Shown here: one piece after another, positions 1 through 12,497 of the stretch
Numbering within the stretch: the first letter of the stretch is position 1
How the letters are laid out: the number at the start of each line of letters is the position of its first letter
Assembly (NCBI RefSeq): GCF_021347895.1
Contig: NC_067123.1
Coordinates: 7,817,828 to 7,881,827 of the forward strand
Reading direction: 5' to 3'
DNA: 64,000 bases
DNA from: Acanthochromis polyacanthus
Lineage: Eukaryota > Chordata > Actinopteri > Pomacentridae
Notes under the pieces: generated by a model
The model's input: the letters and a program-made list of their open reading frames with translations, nothing else
Database searches by the model: none
Told to the model about the DNA's origin: nothing
Program-made: the position numbers and the translations under genes

Positions 1-3000
1 TCTATGTGGCTGTTTTGGTCAGTTCATTTCTTTCTTTTTCTCACTTGGAAAAGGTTGTCCAGGTATTCATCACCTGCTGACTCCATAGTTGGAACATTCA
101 TTAGCTTCAGCTGCTTCACTCGTTCCAGTAGAAGTGACCATATTACCCACAATCCTTCAGTTCTTTCTGGCTTTCTGGCTTGATTTTAAATATATGGCTT
201 GTTCTGATTGTTGCTTCTTTGAAAACTTCAAGCACTTCTCTTAATTTGTTATTTTATTTCGTTCTTTCATATTTTACGTGTTGGTCTCCTTGTTTCGTTT
301 TTTTTTTTTTTTTAATCCATTGCATTGCGTTTCATATATTTGGTGTGTTGTCTGCTTGGTTTTATCCTCTGTATTTTAACGTCGGCTTAATGCAGCACCC
401 TCAAACTTTTTTTTTTTTTTTTTTTAGAAAGATGCAGTATAAACACAATCATGATCATTCGGATTTTGGGTGTTTACTTTTCATCAATTTTACATGCTGG
501 CATATGGAATTGTATTCTGTGATATTTGACATGGCTGCTGGTAAAGTTGGTTTTGTTTTGATTCATGTGTAGAGTCTGTCAGAAAGTGGTAAATATTGCA
601 GTTTCTTAAAACTGTAGATGATGTATGATTAGTAATTCAAATAAAAATGTTATTTACAGTGAAATAATACAGGGAATAGACTAAACTTTGAATGCCCCCT
701 CACCCCAACCAGTCGAGGCAGACGTCTGCCCCTCCAGAGCCTGGTTCTGCCAGAGGATTCTCCCTGTTAAAGGGGAGTTTATTTTGCTCTTGTATTCTTT
801 TTTTTTTGAGTCCAAACACATTTTTTTATAGTGTAAATGTTTACAGATTATTAAAAATCTGATTGAGGGCTATTTTTGGTAAATCTCTGGGATCAAACGC
901 CTTTTAAATCCCGGTGCTTCATCACATTCATGTAAAAATCCTACATATTGCCATAATTGTCCAGTCACTGATTGTCTGCAGCCGGTGATTTTGAAGACTT
1001 TGCTCCCTCAGTTTAAACGTTATCTAAGTTATTTCTAATTTCTTTTGAGTCACAGTATTTTCCTCAACTTTATCTGCTTTGATGTGCCTCCTATTTTCCT
1101 CCTAAGCTTAGTTCCTTCTTTGCCCCTCCTGTTTTTCTTTCAACTTCCTCTTTATTTCCCTTAAACCTCTTTCCTCGCTCCCTCCTTCTTCCCGTGCCTT
1201 TGCTGCCTTTTCTCAACAGAACCATTCATAACTTCACGGCCAGGTGAAGGGAATACATGGAAGTCATTCCTCATATTCATGCCCCCGTGTGATTTAGACT
1301 TGATTTCCCTCCTGCTGGCTGTTTTTCCTGTCGCTGCCTGTCATTCAGGGAAGCTTTTGGGTCAAGTGTGTGTGTTTGTGGCATTGAAAGCTGCTCACTA
1401 ACAGCCAAGAGAGAGCTGAGTGAGATAGAGAGGGAGTAACTAGGAAGCGAATAGCAGGAGGAGGAGAGTCGAGGAGGGAGGGGTGGGATTGTGAGAGATC
1501 GAGCAGAAGAGAGTGTGAAGCTGCAGCAGCCGGGAGATAAAAGCTTTTCTCTGCCGGCGTCTGCAAGCGACGGATAGAAAAGCAGAGGAGCCGAGCCAGT
1601 CGAGGCAGAGACGGATCCAGGCTGCCTGCTGCCACCGGAGCTCCAGGCTTCCCTTCATCAGCAGGCCTCCAGCCACGAACGGGACGAGACTCGTGGACAC
1701 GTATGCAGACAGCTGACCGGGGGGGACCGCCCAGCCTCTCAGGCACAAACACTCTCTCTCCTGGACTTCCACCGTATCAATCGGATCAATCCAGCCATGC
1801 CTGTCCGAGGGAGCCTGTGTTTTAAAAGGAGACGCCCTGTGTTCCTGCTACTACGTCTTTTGTGTTTTTAAGAGGACATGTAGTGCGGACTGTGGTGTTC
1901 GGGGCTGCCCTTCACCGGACCCAGAATCCCTTTGGCTCCGTTCCACATCTGTACTCGAAGTAGGTCTGGATCTTTACTGAGCTGACAGAAGGACCAGTCC
2001 AGCTCCAGTTCCTACCCCAGATGCCTATTCCTAATTAGATCTAGTGGACGTGAGGAGCTATAAAGAGACACCAGAGAGGAGAAGCAGAACAGAAGAGGGA
2101 GGCTTTTTTTTTCCCCGACCTGGTCTAAATGCCCCCCCACCTCCTGCAAACTGTGGATTTTTGTCAGGCTGTTGCATCGTCGCACTGCACCACCTGATGG
2201 AGGGGAAGCTCGCCTGAGTAACTGGCACACTGACAAGAAGACATAGGAGGTTTATGATTGGACAGCACCAGAGCACAATTTCCAGCCAACTTCAGGTCCT
2301 CGGGGGGTCTGACATCGAGGTGGGGATCTGTGCTGTGGTATCCAGGGGAGAGGCATGTGATGCTACACTGTCTGGGGAGCTAAAGGTGGAGTCTGTCTGC
2401 GATTGTCTGCCTCCAAATTTAGACAAACAGCTGCTTTTTCTTGCTGGATTTCTGAGCTAAAGCGATTTGATTCCACAGGTACTCTGGATTATCTCTGAAA
2501 GGCTGTCAACTTTCCTGCCAATCTTCTCAATGGGAGAAATCAACGCCAGCGATTTTGGATTCCAGCATATTGACGAAAACGGTGCGAGGTGTAAAAACGA
2601 GGCACATGGCGGACGGACCGACACGTCACATGAGACACCGGCTCAATGAGCAGGATGAGCCGTGGGAAGATGACAAGCAGAAGCATCGGGGTGGGAAGCT
2701 GATGCTCTGATTGAGTATTTAACAAGCTGTCGGAGTATTGGCTGAAAGTCTCTGCAATCTGTAGCACCATTGGCTGACGACACACTCTGTCACCCACAGC
2801 CAATCTGGATGCCGTGCAGCCTCGGCAGAATGAGGCACCGAGCTCGCCGTTACTACCAGGGATATCGACAGCCTCGCCATTAATACTACTTCCACAAGGA
2901 GTGCCGTGACAGATAGCATTCCTACAGAGTTACTTCTCTTCACTTGCACTGCAATAACATTACCACAGCAGGAGGGAGGCATCATTAATTCATGAGCTGG

Positions 3001-3936
3001 GTCTGAGAGTAGATAGAGCTCCTGGATACCATCAGCACCTGGATCTGACAGCAACCTTCACATGGTTTAGTTTGTGGTTCAGGGACGGTGGAAGATTTAA
3101 TCAAAGGTGTTGTTTTTCTCACTTCTCCGAGTCACAGGCGTCTCTGATATTACAGGGGATTATAATATCAGATCAAGAAGTGAGATGAGACCGCTACTGG
3201 TTTCATCTTTTTCAGAAATCCTGCAGTGTGTGTGGAGCAGCTGGAGTATCACTAATGGGCTGGATAGCGATGGACTGCACTACATTTTTTTCTCTCTCCC
3301 ACACTCATCATCCTGCCTGACACATTGCCTTACACCAGGTAACCGCTCACCTGCCAGAAGCCCGGTGATAAATCAAACACCTGACCCTAACTGAATTTAT
3401 TTTCCTCCCTCGCGTGGCTCCGTTGACACCGCTGTGTCCTTGACTGTGAACCACAAGTCTTCTTGGATCGAGAGGGCTGTCAAAGTAAAGCAGCCAGCTG
3501 TCTGCACATATAGAAACAGCGGAGTCCTCAGAGACAGGAGGCTCGGCCGGCCGCTGCACTGCCTGAGTCTAAGGCAAGCCAGGTGAAGGAAACGGGAAGG
3601 GCAGAACTGTAACGCGACAGCCTGCAGATGCACCAATAACTGCCTGAGGAAAAGACTTATTTTCACACTTTTTCCTTCTCTGACAGCTCATACTTCCACG
3701 TTTTTATTCACCGGATTTCATTTAAGATGGTGCCACAGAAAATGAAGCTAAACCTGCTCCTCCTAACTTCACATCACTCACAGGTGTCAGATTAATGAGG
3801 GAGCCATCCGTCACTTACAGCCTGTCTGAACATTTCCTCTCCGGTGTCTCAGTTTTTGGAATAAATGTGTAATCAGCCTCTCTTGTGAATTAACTGCCTG
3901 GTTTGCTGTAGTTTTTTATACACCATTCTCTGTTAG
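1..3936. other. Upstream non-coding region
   Basis: No convincing coding exon. 1-1200 is T-rich with poly-T runs at about 299-313 and 409-425. From about 1380 to 2300 the sequence is richer in G and C and purine-biased, unlike the flanks, and may contain the leader of the MGNS isoform. Short open frames here have no recognisable protein. If the gene has CH1-containing isoforms, this whole region is intronic for them. Confidence 0.6.
1380..2300 (+). promoter_or_regulatory. Possible internal promoter / non-coding leader exon
   Basis: This is a GC-richer block about 1.6-2.5 kb upstream of the MGNS start codon, with purine-rich stretches and a TATA-like GATAAAAG at about 1536-1543. An alternative N-terminal exon needs its own promoter nearby, and this is the most promoter-like stretch upstream. 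A splice acceptor-like TTCTCTGTTAG ending at 3936, four bases before the ATG, would allow a separate leader exon. This is inference from composition and position only. Confidence 0.3.
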
Positions 3937-3940
3937 CATC

Positions 3941-5113
3941 ATGGGGAACTCCATGGGTTGTGTGAGGCCTCCTCGGGAAGGAGAGCTAACTGGAGCGCCT
4001 CCACTTTCACCAAAGAAGCGTCTACGTTTCAGACGAAAGCACAAAGGCAAGAAGAGCAGGAAAGGAGATGTAGAACAAGAGGACTATGAGCGACGAAGAA
4101 GTCATGAGCATGAGGAATACGAGGAGGATGAGGAGGAAAAAGCTTCAGTTCTAGAAACAGACTTTGGAGCTCGGAGTGTAAAACTAGTGCCTGATACCCA
4201 GTTTACTCATTCCAAAACTAATCCACTAAGCAATACTCTGTCCCCTGGATCTGTTAGTGCCACTGTAGGGGGGCTTCTGGCCAACAGAATACTTGAAGCG
4301 TCCCCTAAACCCAGCCCAGCCTGGAGAGGAGTCTTCTGCCTTCCAGGGGAGGAAGACACAGTCAGCGCAATCATAGACGTCTCCAGCATCCCGAGCCAAA
4401 CCACCACCACCACCCCGATCAACACCGCCCCGGCCCTGGGCAGCACCACGCCGGGTGGAGGGAGGGTCTGTCGGGTCAGGGAGAAAGTCCAAGGCGTCCT
4501 GGAGAAACCCTGGGTCCTCCGACAGAAGAAGGAGAGAAAAGACAAAGCCAGAGCAGATAGGGATGAAAAGCAGCACAGAGAGGAAAAAGCAGCACCAGAA
4601 GGGACGACACAGGCGGAGCAAGCACCTTCAGCGAGCGAACGCAAAGGTGTGGTTCACATCCGCGAGGTGGACGGTAAACTCTGCGTGGTGAGGACGGTGT
4701 ACCCCAGTGATTATGGCTCTCCAGTGTGGAGGGGAGAAAATGAAGGAGAGGTGGAAGTACGCAAAGAGCTGCCCGCCGTCTCTCCAGTCACAGGAAATAT
4801 TCTCAAAGTCCAACTGTCCGAGGAGGACAGAAGTAAATCCAGAATATCTGCAGCGGATTTCCCCTCGTCCTCCCACCAGCTGCGGATTCAGGAGACCCCG
4901 GCTGTCAGAGGATTCAGGTTGGATTCTCCAGCTTGTTCGCAGGAGAAGTCGTCTCTGCTGGAGTCGGGATACGCCAGCGACCTGCCGTTAACCTCTCCAG
5001 AAACAGCAGGCACCACTCCCAGTCAGACGGACTGGGGGGGCCTGACCAGCAGCTCATCGGAGAGACTGGACTCTATGATGGAGAGTCCGCTGGGACTGCA
5101 CCAACAGGCTACT
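3941..5113 (+). CDS. macf1: macf1 alternative first coding exon (myristoylated N-terminus, CH1-less isoform)
   Basis: 391 codons, ATG in context atcATGG, donor ACT|gtaaga, phase 0 into the CH2 exon. It starts MGNSMGCV: Gly2 with a small residue at position 6 fits the N-myristoylation rule, and Cys7 could be palmitoylated. Residues 25-41 are strongly basic (KKRLRFRRKHKGKKSRK), preceded by SPKK, so the N-terminus resembles a myristate-plus-basic membrane anchor. An acidic tract follows (about 46-66), then a Ser/Thr/Pro-rich, probably disordered region with basic stretches. The opening resembles the MGNS-type N-terminus of the mammalian ACF7 isoform lacking CH1, and DST has an analogous a3 form. 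The length of the exon beyond the first ~45 residues is less familiar to me. Reading through the donor would stop at 5165-5167. Confidence 0.85.
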
Positions 5114-5469
5114 GTAAGATACCTGCCACAGGTTTGTGTCCTGATACACAGACACCACATCCTCTAGCCAACTGTCTTTGATGATTATTTTCAGTTCCAA
5201 TATTTAGCTGACTAATCTGATATTCAAACTTACAAGGGAGCAGTATGATTGCTTAAAGGGCAAAAAGTGTTGAGCTGCTGATTAAATACATTACAAAGGC
5301 ATCAGCAATTAAATCATTTCTCAGCAAAATGTCAAACTGTTGTTGGTTTCATCTAACAAAATGTGGCGCATTACTTAAGTTTTTGCAAATCCAAAACAAA
5401 TATCAAAAAACAGCAGTCAGACGGCATTACTGTCATTCTCAGGAATCATAATGCCCATTTTCAGTTATC

Positions 5470-5870
5470 TGTCATTTAATTTTCTGAACCCAAAAGCAGC
5501 TTCTGAATCCCCCCCCCCCCGGTCACATTTTTGGGCTCATGTTGTACTGTAGCATAAAGTCCTGCACCTCTGTGGAAACAGAACAAAGAATTCTTGGTCT
5601 TTTCAAAGAATCTGATGTAAATGATGAATTTTGGTAATTTTCTGAAATGAGATGTGTAAAATAAGGTGCTTTTGGTGAAAAGAAATCGCAATTTTATGGT
5701 CGATTTGGGTGATTTTCCCAACTGACCTGAATGTCAGGCATGACTCATTCAAAGAGCGTCAGAAAAACAATAATTCTCTCTGTTTTTACAGTTTCTGGCT
5801 TTGATAAATGGTGTCATTTTGGTGACTTTTTTTTAAAAAGATAACTTCACTGTGAAGCCCAGCAGTGTTT
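5470..5870. repeat. Dispersed repeat, related to 22610-22800
   Basis: 5700-5860 and 22610-22800 share ordered blocks (gattttcccaac, then an ATTCAA...CGTCAGAAAA block, then a TTACAGTTTCT block followed by GTNATTTTGGT and a poly-T). Similarity stops being clear to the left of 5700. Family unknown. A run of ten C lies at about 5511-5520. Confidence 0.45.
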
Positions 5871-6535
5871 TCTTTTGGTTCAGATAATAGACTAAAAATA
5901 ATTACTATTTTAATCACCAATAAAAATCACGCTAGGCTAGTTGTTGCCTACCTAAAGTGTTTCTGCTCTCCTGCTCCTAAAACAACTTGTTCAGAGATCT
6001 GTCACAGGTCGGTGACACAGCTTCATTGTGGGACTCCTGATGTCGCCACTAACAGTTTTTGAAAAGATTTTGTTCCCAGAAGTTGAGGAATGTCTTTGTG
6101 TTTCCAAACCATTGGTCTACAGGGTTAGCGTCATTCACAGCTCTTGATTTGTTTGAGTGCAGCTTTTTAAAGGTGCCTTTGTTGTCATCCGTGCACCATG
6201 TTTGTAGTCATGAAGGCTGTTATCAGCTCTGTAAAGGCACTAAAACGTCTCTCCATGGCTTCCCTCTTTGTTCCTGTGGCCTAATCAACCCGGAGCAGAC
6301 AGTCTCTCCATCCTTCTCCTGTCCAGCCTTTCTTTTCCTCCTTCTTCCTGCTTTGCATATTGTTTTTCTCTCACCACAAACTACTGACGTCTGGTACAGA
6401 GCATGAGACCGACAGGCCAGCTGTTTGTCTGTGAGAGAGAAAAGGGTCATTGCTGCAAATTACAGGGTTTCCTTTGGCTGCAAACAGAAACTTGTCATTT
6501 CCTACCAATTGGATAACACACAGTATCACTCTGGT

Positions 6536-6561
6536 TGTCTGTCTGTCTGTCTGTCTGCCTG
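6536..6561. repeat. (TGTC)n microsatellite
   Basis: Five to six perfect TGTC units followed by a degenerate TGCC unit, inside intron 1. Confidence 0.8.
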
Positions 6562-7139
6562 CGGTGGTTTTGGCTGGAATTTGATATTTATGGTAATCAG
6601 ATGGCTGACATATGTTAAATTGAACATCACTAAAGTTGTATTCTGAGGGATATTTTATGCCGCAGTCTTTCTACACTACATTTGACCGTAGCAGGGTGTT
6701 CTTTTTCACAGTTTCCCCATTGTTACAAGGGCTGGGCCGTCTGATTGTGTGATTATATAACTTTCTTTTTGAACAGAATCACAATCCACAATCTGATTCA
6801 CAATTCCCGCTTGTTCACTTGAATTCAGTTGCATCGCCAGCGAGGCAAAATATAAATGAAATTGTGAACAAATATCTTCCTTTCTGACCATTTCCTTATT
6901 GATAGACACAACAATTTCCAGAGGTTTCCTAAACTCCTCACATACAGACTAAAATACAGTGCTGGTGAGACAGCTGTGCTCAAAGAACCCTCTAGTCTCC
7001 ACTCAGTTAATGCAGTCAGACAATTAATGTGACTAGAAATTACTTTCAAAGGACTAAAATGAAGCATTCAAATGTCAGAGTCTGCCAGATTTCAGAGTTT
7101 TCTTTCAGCAGAGCATTTAAATGTCACATCTGCATAAAA

Positions 7140-7495
7140 ACAGACTTTCTCTTGTGGATAAAAATAATAATAAAACCTTACAAATGTAGATCAGTCTTGG
7201 AATAAATTACAGATAATATCTAATAAAATCACTTTAAAAAAGTTAGTATGTGTTGACTTTTTTAAAAATGTAAGTAATGTCTACATCAGAAACATTCTTA
7301 CAAATTGCGATTTCTTCTACAGTTGAAGTAAAGTTACACTGTTTCCATTTATTTAAATCAGCTAAACATCAAATTATTTTAGATATTTACAGTTATTTTC
7401 AGTTTTTGAGCGTTGCAGTATTCTACTGTATTTTATCATATTTTTTCTGCTGCTCTTGCTGCCAGATTTTTACTGATTTTTTTATAGTGTACATA
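7140..7495 (+). repeat. AT-rich dispersed repeat, partial copy (sense)
   Basis: It ends with the same block as the longer copy at 8702-9668: a GCGTTGCAGTATTCTACTGT-like segment, then a T-rich stretch and TTTTTATAGTGT. The left boundary is not clear. No protein is encoded. Confidence 0.5.
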
Positions 7496-7710
7496 AATTA
7501 ATCCAAATATTACCTCAGAGAAACCAACTGAAAGAAGCTTCAGAAGTCCAAAATAATGACTCAATTTATCATATGCTGCAAAAAACAAATGCACATTTAC
7601 ATGAACCTCAGCTTATTTCAGTCCATCTCTTTGTTTCTTTCTACAGTGTGTGTTTATGTTCAGATTACACAAACTAACTGTAGCTCACCTGCAGGAGTGG
7701 TCCGTCCTGT

Positions 7711-7766
7711 GTTAGCTTACAGCTGTTAGCTTACAGCTGTTAGCTTGCAGCTCTTAGCTTACAGCT
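7711..7766. repeat. 14-bp tandem repeat, four units
   Basis: Four consecutive units of GTTAGCTTACAGCT at 7711, 7725, 7739 and 7753; the last two carry one substitution each. Confidence 0.9.
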
Positions 7767-8280
7767 CACCTTGAAAGTGAAAAAGCTGCTGCAGTCACTG
7801 CAGTAATTCAGCTACAGATGACAGACGAGTTTCACAGCAGCTGTCACACTTTGTTGCTTCTCCTTCACATGATGAAGGCGGTGTGGTCCAGTACAGTGGA
7901 GCAGCTGACGTCATGTCAGGTTGTGTTTAGTGCTACGCTTGATGCTCGCCTGCTGCTGAGTCATGAGAAACACAGACATACTGTAGATCTCAGCGCTGCA
8001 GAAATCCCTGGTTAGCGGTGTTTTACTGGACAGCAATGATCAATACTCCTGAGTGTGTTGTGTGTCGTAGGATGAGTGTCAGTTTAAAGTGCAGCTGTCC
8101 TCTGTATGTGGGTGTGTGTTGGCTCTCCCTGCATAAAAAGGGATTTGAAATGCGCATTCATCAGTGCGACGGCTGCTTGGTCGAGCCTCGAGGGGATTCC
8201 GAGCATTGAAATCACTCATCGTATTTATCCAGACACCACCCTGCTGTGTGTGAGGCTGCACATTTATCATTCCTCCATCT

Positions 8281-8320
8281 ATATCCATCTACATCCATCG
8301 ACATCCATCTACATCCATCC
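8281..8320. repeat. 10-bp tandem repeat, four units
   Basis: Four units of ACATCCATCT with single-base changes, preceded by a diverged unit (tcctccatct). Confidence 0.85.
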
Positions 8321-8701
8321 TCTCACTTTAAGACTTTAAACTAGGGTTTTACGTGCATACTTTCCATTTGAATGTCTTTTTCCTTGTTATATATTCTCTT
8401 TTAGTCTGTCCTCCATCCTTCCCCCCTCCCATGTCTCCTCTCTGTCTCTCCCTCCTCCCCCACCAACTTCAAAGAGGCCATGTTTCTAAAAGAGGGCCGG
8501 TCCGGAGCCTCGGGGGGCTGCTGCTGGATCAGGGATGTTTGTGACTGGATCAGAGCTGCACTCCAAACTGCAGCTAACTGATAGAATCTCACTTCCATCA
8601 GTGTGTTTATCTGCTAATAGTTTGGCAGAAATAACATTCACATGACTGAGTCAGATATGGATGTAAACTCCTTTGTTTAGACATCATAAATAGATGTTAT
8701 A

Positions 8702-9668
8702 TGCACTGTAAAAAATATGCTTTTCAAACGGTTTAAAGTTTAACAATTTTCTGTTCTATTAAAGATTTTCCGTGTTTTGTTAAATTACAGGTAGTCACTC
8801 GTAAAATCACAGAAAATAAGTATTAATTTACATGTCAATGTAAAAAACATAGGTCAAAGTTTTAAATTATGTTCACGTCAAAAAAAAGTGTAATTTGAGT
8901 AGTAATTTGTTTGTATTTTTTTCAACATAAAAGAGCCACATGCAGATTACACTGTTTTACTTCAGTTAAATTATCATATGATGCTGATATTTTCTAGATA
9001 TTTGCCATTATTTGAAAGAAAGAATATTTAGTCTAATTACTGATCATTTTAAAACCTTTTTCTTACAGATTTTTCCAGTTTTGTTAAATTCTGGAAAATA
9101 TGTAGTAAAATCGAGAAATATTTAATTTACATGTTGACATATATGTTAAAAAAAAAAAAAAAACAGCAGACCAAGGCTGTAAATAATATCTGCATCAAAA
9201 CTATTTATTTTTACTTCTTGTACATTTTTGATTGTAAAAATAGCCCATATTTTACTGTATTTAAATAATCAGAAAATAGTAATTTTACAGATATTTATAG
9301 TTATTTGAAAGAACAATTATCTATATTAAGAGTTTAAAACAGATGGATATTTTTATACTAATTGTTTAAATTTTACTTATTTTCCCTGTTTTGTGAAATT
9401 ACAGATATCTCATAAAATCACAGAAACACAGAAAAATGCATTAATTTACACAATGTATACAAATTAAGCAAAAAAGGCTAAAACTGGACGCCATGTCCAC
9501 ATCAACAATCTTTTTTTTACTAATTTTCAGTGACTAATAGTATTATTATTTTGTAGATATTTGCTGTTATTTTCACAGTTTTTCATTTTTCTTGGGCGTT
9601 GTGGTATTCTACCGTTTAATCTTTTTTCAAAGTTTTTTTATTTTAATTTGCTCAGTTTTTACAGTGCA
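8702..9668 (+). repeat. ~1-kb AT-rich repeat with internal ~300-bp tandem subunits (sense copy)
   Basis: It begins TGCACTGTAAAAA and ends TTTTTACAGTGCA, so the ends are inverted repeats of about 13 bp. Inside, a subunit is repeated about three times (near 8765, 9065, 9380): a TTTTGTTAAATTACAG-like segment, then GTAAAATCACAGAAA, then TTAATTTACATG. Related copies lie at 7140-7495, 34076-34974 and, inverted, 11490-12497. Probably a non-autonomous DNA element, but no clear target duplication is visible. Confidence 0.6.
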
Positions 9669-11489
9669 GCAGCAGAGATGCGTATTATCACAGTGACTTC
9701 ACACCTGTAGTGATATAAATGTGTGGTTCCTGTACATAAATCAGCCCCTGAAGCGTCCTGCAGAGGAATTTGTCCTGTTTCCAGAGCTGCTGTCTGTTAC
9801 TGTGTCTGCAGTCTGTATTTACTGAAACCTGCACTTAGTCTGGGTACAAATTAGTGTGTTCACATGTACACATTTGTTGTATTGTTTCATGGTGTTGTGA
9901 CTGCATTCTCTCAGTTTCATGTCCACTCAAATGCACATGGATTTTCCCATGATGCATTTGTTTATTTAGATAGGAAATTTATCTGTGCCACCATAGATGT
10001 AGATTTCAGGTAAATCGGAGCTTCAGAAGAATCAGATCAGTAAACAGCTGTGAAATTGAACTGCTTCGTCTTTGTTTGCTGAATACACAGCAGGCTGATT
10101 TAGAAAAGCTGATGATGTTAAGCCGACATGCTTTCATGACTGCAGAGATTGTTAGCTACAGAAAATGCATAAAAACTACTCTACTAATCAATCCTGCTTA
10201 CAACAGGACGGTGGTAGTTAACTCACCAGACAATGTGTCGTCACAGCATGAGAATTTATCGCTTTTAATTCTGTTGAAATCCCCAACTTGTTCATGTCGA
10301 TAGATGTTTGTTGTCCTGTAACAAAAACGTGATTTATTTTTCACATTTCAAGGTAGAAGAGGCAGGTTTTAAAAATCCAAAACATAAAATATCTCAACAC
10401 AAGATGAATTAAATAGTTACAACAAATAACAACAGTTAAGATGTGGTCATGTGTTAAAAGTGAGTCATAAGAAGAGATTTAAAAAAAGATACTGAGTTTG
10501 TCTGGAGGAGTTTCACAGCTGAGATCACACAAATCAAACTTTAGGATCACAGATAAAGGCATGATCCTGGCATTTCAAGACCTTAAATACTCTTTAAAAT
10601 GCTAAAAATACTCTTAAGTCAAAGTTAGAGCTGCATGGTAATGAAATGATTGTCAGCTATTAAATTAATTGCTGTTTTTAAAGAAAAAACAAGTCAAAAT
10701 TGTCAGATTGCTGCTTCTCTTTGTCTTTTTCACTGAACTATGACAGTAAACTAATTATCTTTGGGTTGTGGTAAAAACATTTGTCATCTTGGAAGCCCCG
10801 ATCAATATTTCTGAAGCTAACAACTATTTTATTTATTTATTATTCAAGGTTCACTCGCTTTTTTCAACTGCATCTGTTCAGTTAATAGGACTGATAGGAA
10901 TTCAGTGTTTTTGCCACAAGATCCAGTCTTTGATGAAGCCTGTTCCAATGCTCCTAGAAAGCAGCTTCAGTGCAGCTAAATCACCTTGAAATCCTTCCTA
11001 CATGTTCACACGCTACAAACACGCCTGGCAGACGTGTAGCAACATATAGACGATGTTTTCTCTGTACGCAGATGCAGACTCACACAGAGGACTGTATCAA
11101 TATTGAGATGGAGGATTAGACGCTCAGTGTTTGCCTGCAAAGGAGGTAGTAGATGCATGCAGAGAGGCTGCATGAGAACACACAGCTGAGTTCACATTTA
11201 CAGATTCCTGCTGAAGTCTGACAGCATCGTGTTTGTTTATCCTGTGAGGAGCTGGAGGAAATGCTAAGCAGCTAGCTTAGCACGTGTCTGAGTCAATTGT
11301 TGTACAGAGGAAGTTCAGTGTTCAGTTCAGGGCCAGAAACATTTATCTGTTTCAGCTTTTTCTTCATGCTTGATTGTGAGGCGTGCTCATTATTATGATG
11401 CATGTTTCAGCAGTGTTTTGGCCTACACGGGCATGCATTTTTTACTGAACAGATGTTGCTTAATGCGATACTGCTAGACTGTAAATACC

Positions 11490-12497
11490 GAAAGCTCTGT
11501 AAAAAAGGAAAGAAAAAAGAGGAAAAACTGGCAGCAAAGGTACCAGAAAAAAAGTTAGTGGAACCTTGTAGCATTCAAAAACATTGGAAATAACTGAAAA
11601 TATCTGTAAAATAGTCACGTTTTAAACTGATAAAAAATACTGTAAAAACAGTGTCATTTTTAAGGTCAAACATGGTTAAAATAATCAATGACTGTTTTTT
11701 TTTTTTGTTTTTTTTAAAACAGCACATTTTTGATTGCATTATTTACAGTTTTGTAAATTAATAAATTGATGCTGTTCCTTGATTAATACTTGGCTACTAT
11801 CTGTAATTTGACTTTTCATCTAAAATGATCATTTACCATTTTTTGGTCCTTAACATGCAGAATTTTTCAGAACAGTAAAATAATAATCTTTTGCTGTTTA
11901 AATTCAATAAAAACTAAGTAGTTTTGTCATCAAAAAAGAGCAAATAAAATAAAAATTGCAGGTTTTTGATGTACATTGTTTACTGTTTTGGCCTATTTTT
12001 AATTTACCTTTAACATGTAAATTACTGCTTTTTTCTGTTATTTTATTAGGTATCTGCAATTTTTCAAAACAGAAAAAAATCTAACAGTAAAAAAATATTT
12101 TCAGTAATATTATTAAAAATTATTTACTATTTTTTTTAAATTCTTAATATGTGTAATTTTTATTCCAAATAACTGCATTTATTTGTAAAATAATTACGTT
12201 TGCTGATTTTAAAAACTGTAAAAAAAAAAAAAAGTATTGTAATTTTTCAGTCATACTCTGCAAAACAAGTAATTCACATTAAATCACTACAGATTTTTGA
12301 TGTAGACGTTATTTACAGTTTTGGAATGTTTTGTTTTTAAGGATTAACATGAAAATTAATTCTTCCTTTTCTTTGATTTTACTAGTTATTAGTAATCACA
12401 CACATTACATCTGGAATGTGACAATACAGGAAAATCTATAAAATAACTAATAAATGGACTTAAAATTGCAGTCAGCATACATTTTTTATAGTGTGGG
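11490..12497 (-). repeat. ~1-kb AT-rich repeat (antisense copy)
   Basis: On the minus strand it carries the same order of blocks as 8702-9668. Its plus-strand right end (AGCATAC then ATTTTTTATAGTGT) matches the reverse complement of the other copy's left end. Its left end carries CTCTGTAAAAAA and a diverged GTAGAATACCACAACG-type block. The two copies form an inverted pair about 1.8 kb apart. Confidence 0.55.

Noticed and set aside
180..572. 130-codon open frame near the left edge
   Set aside because: Hydrophobic T-rich translation across poly-T runs; no recognisable domain, no codon bias of a gene.
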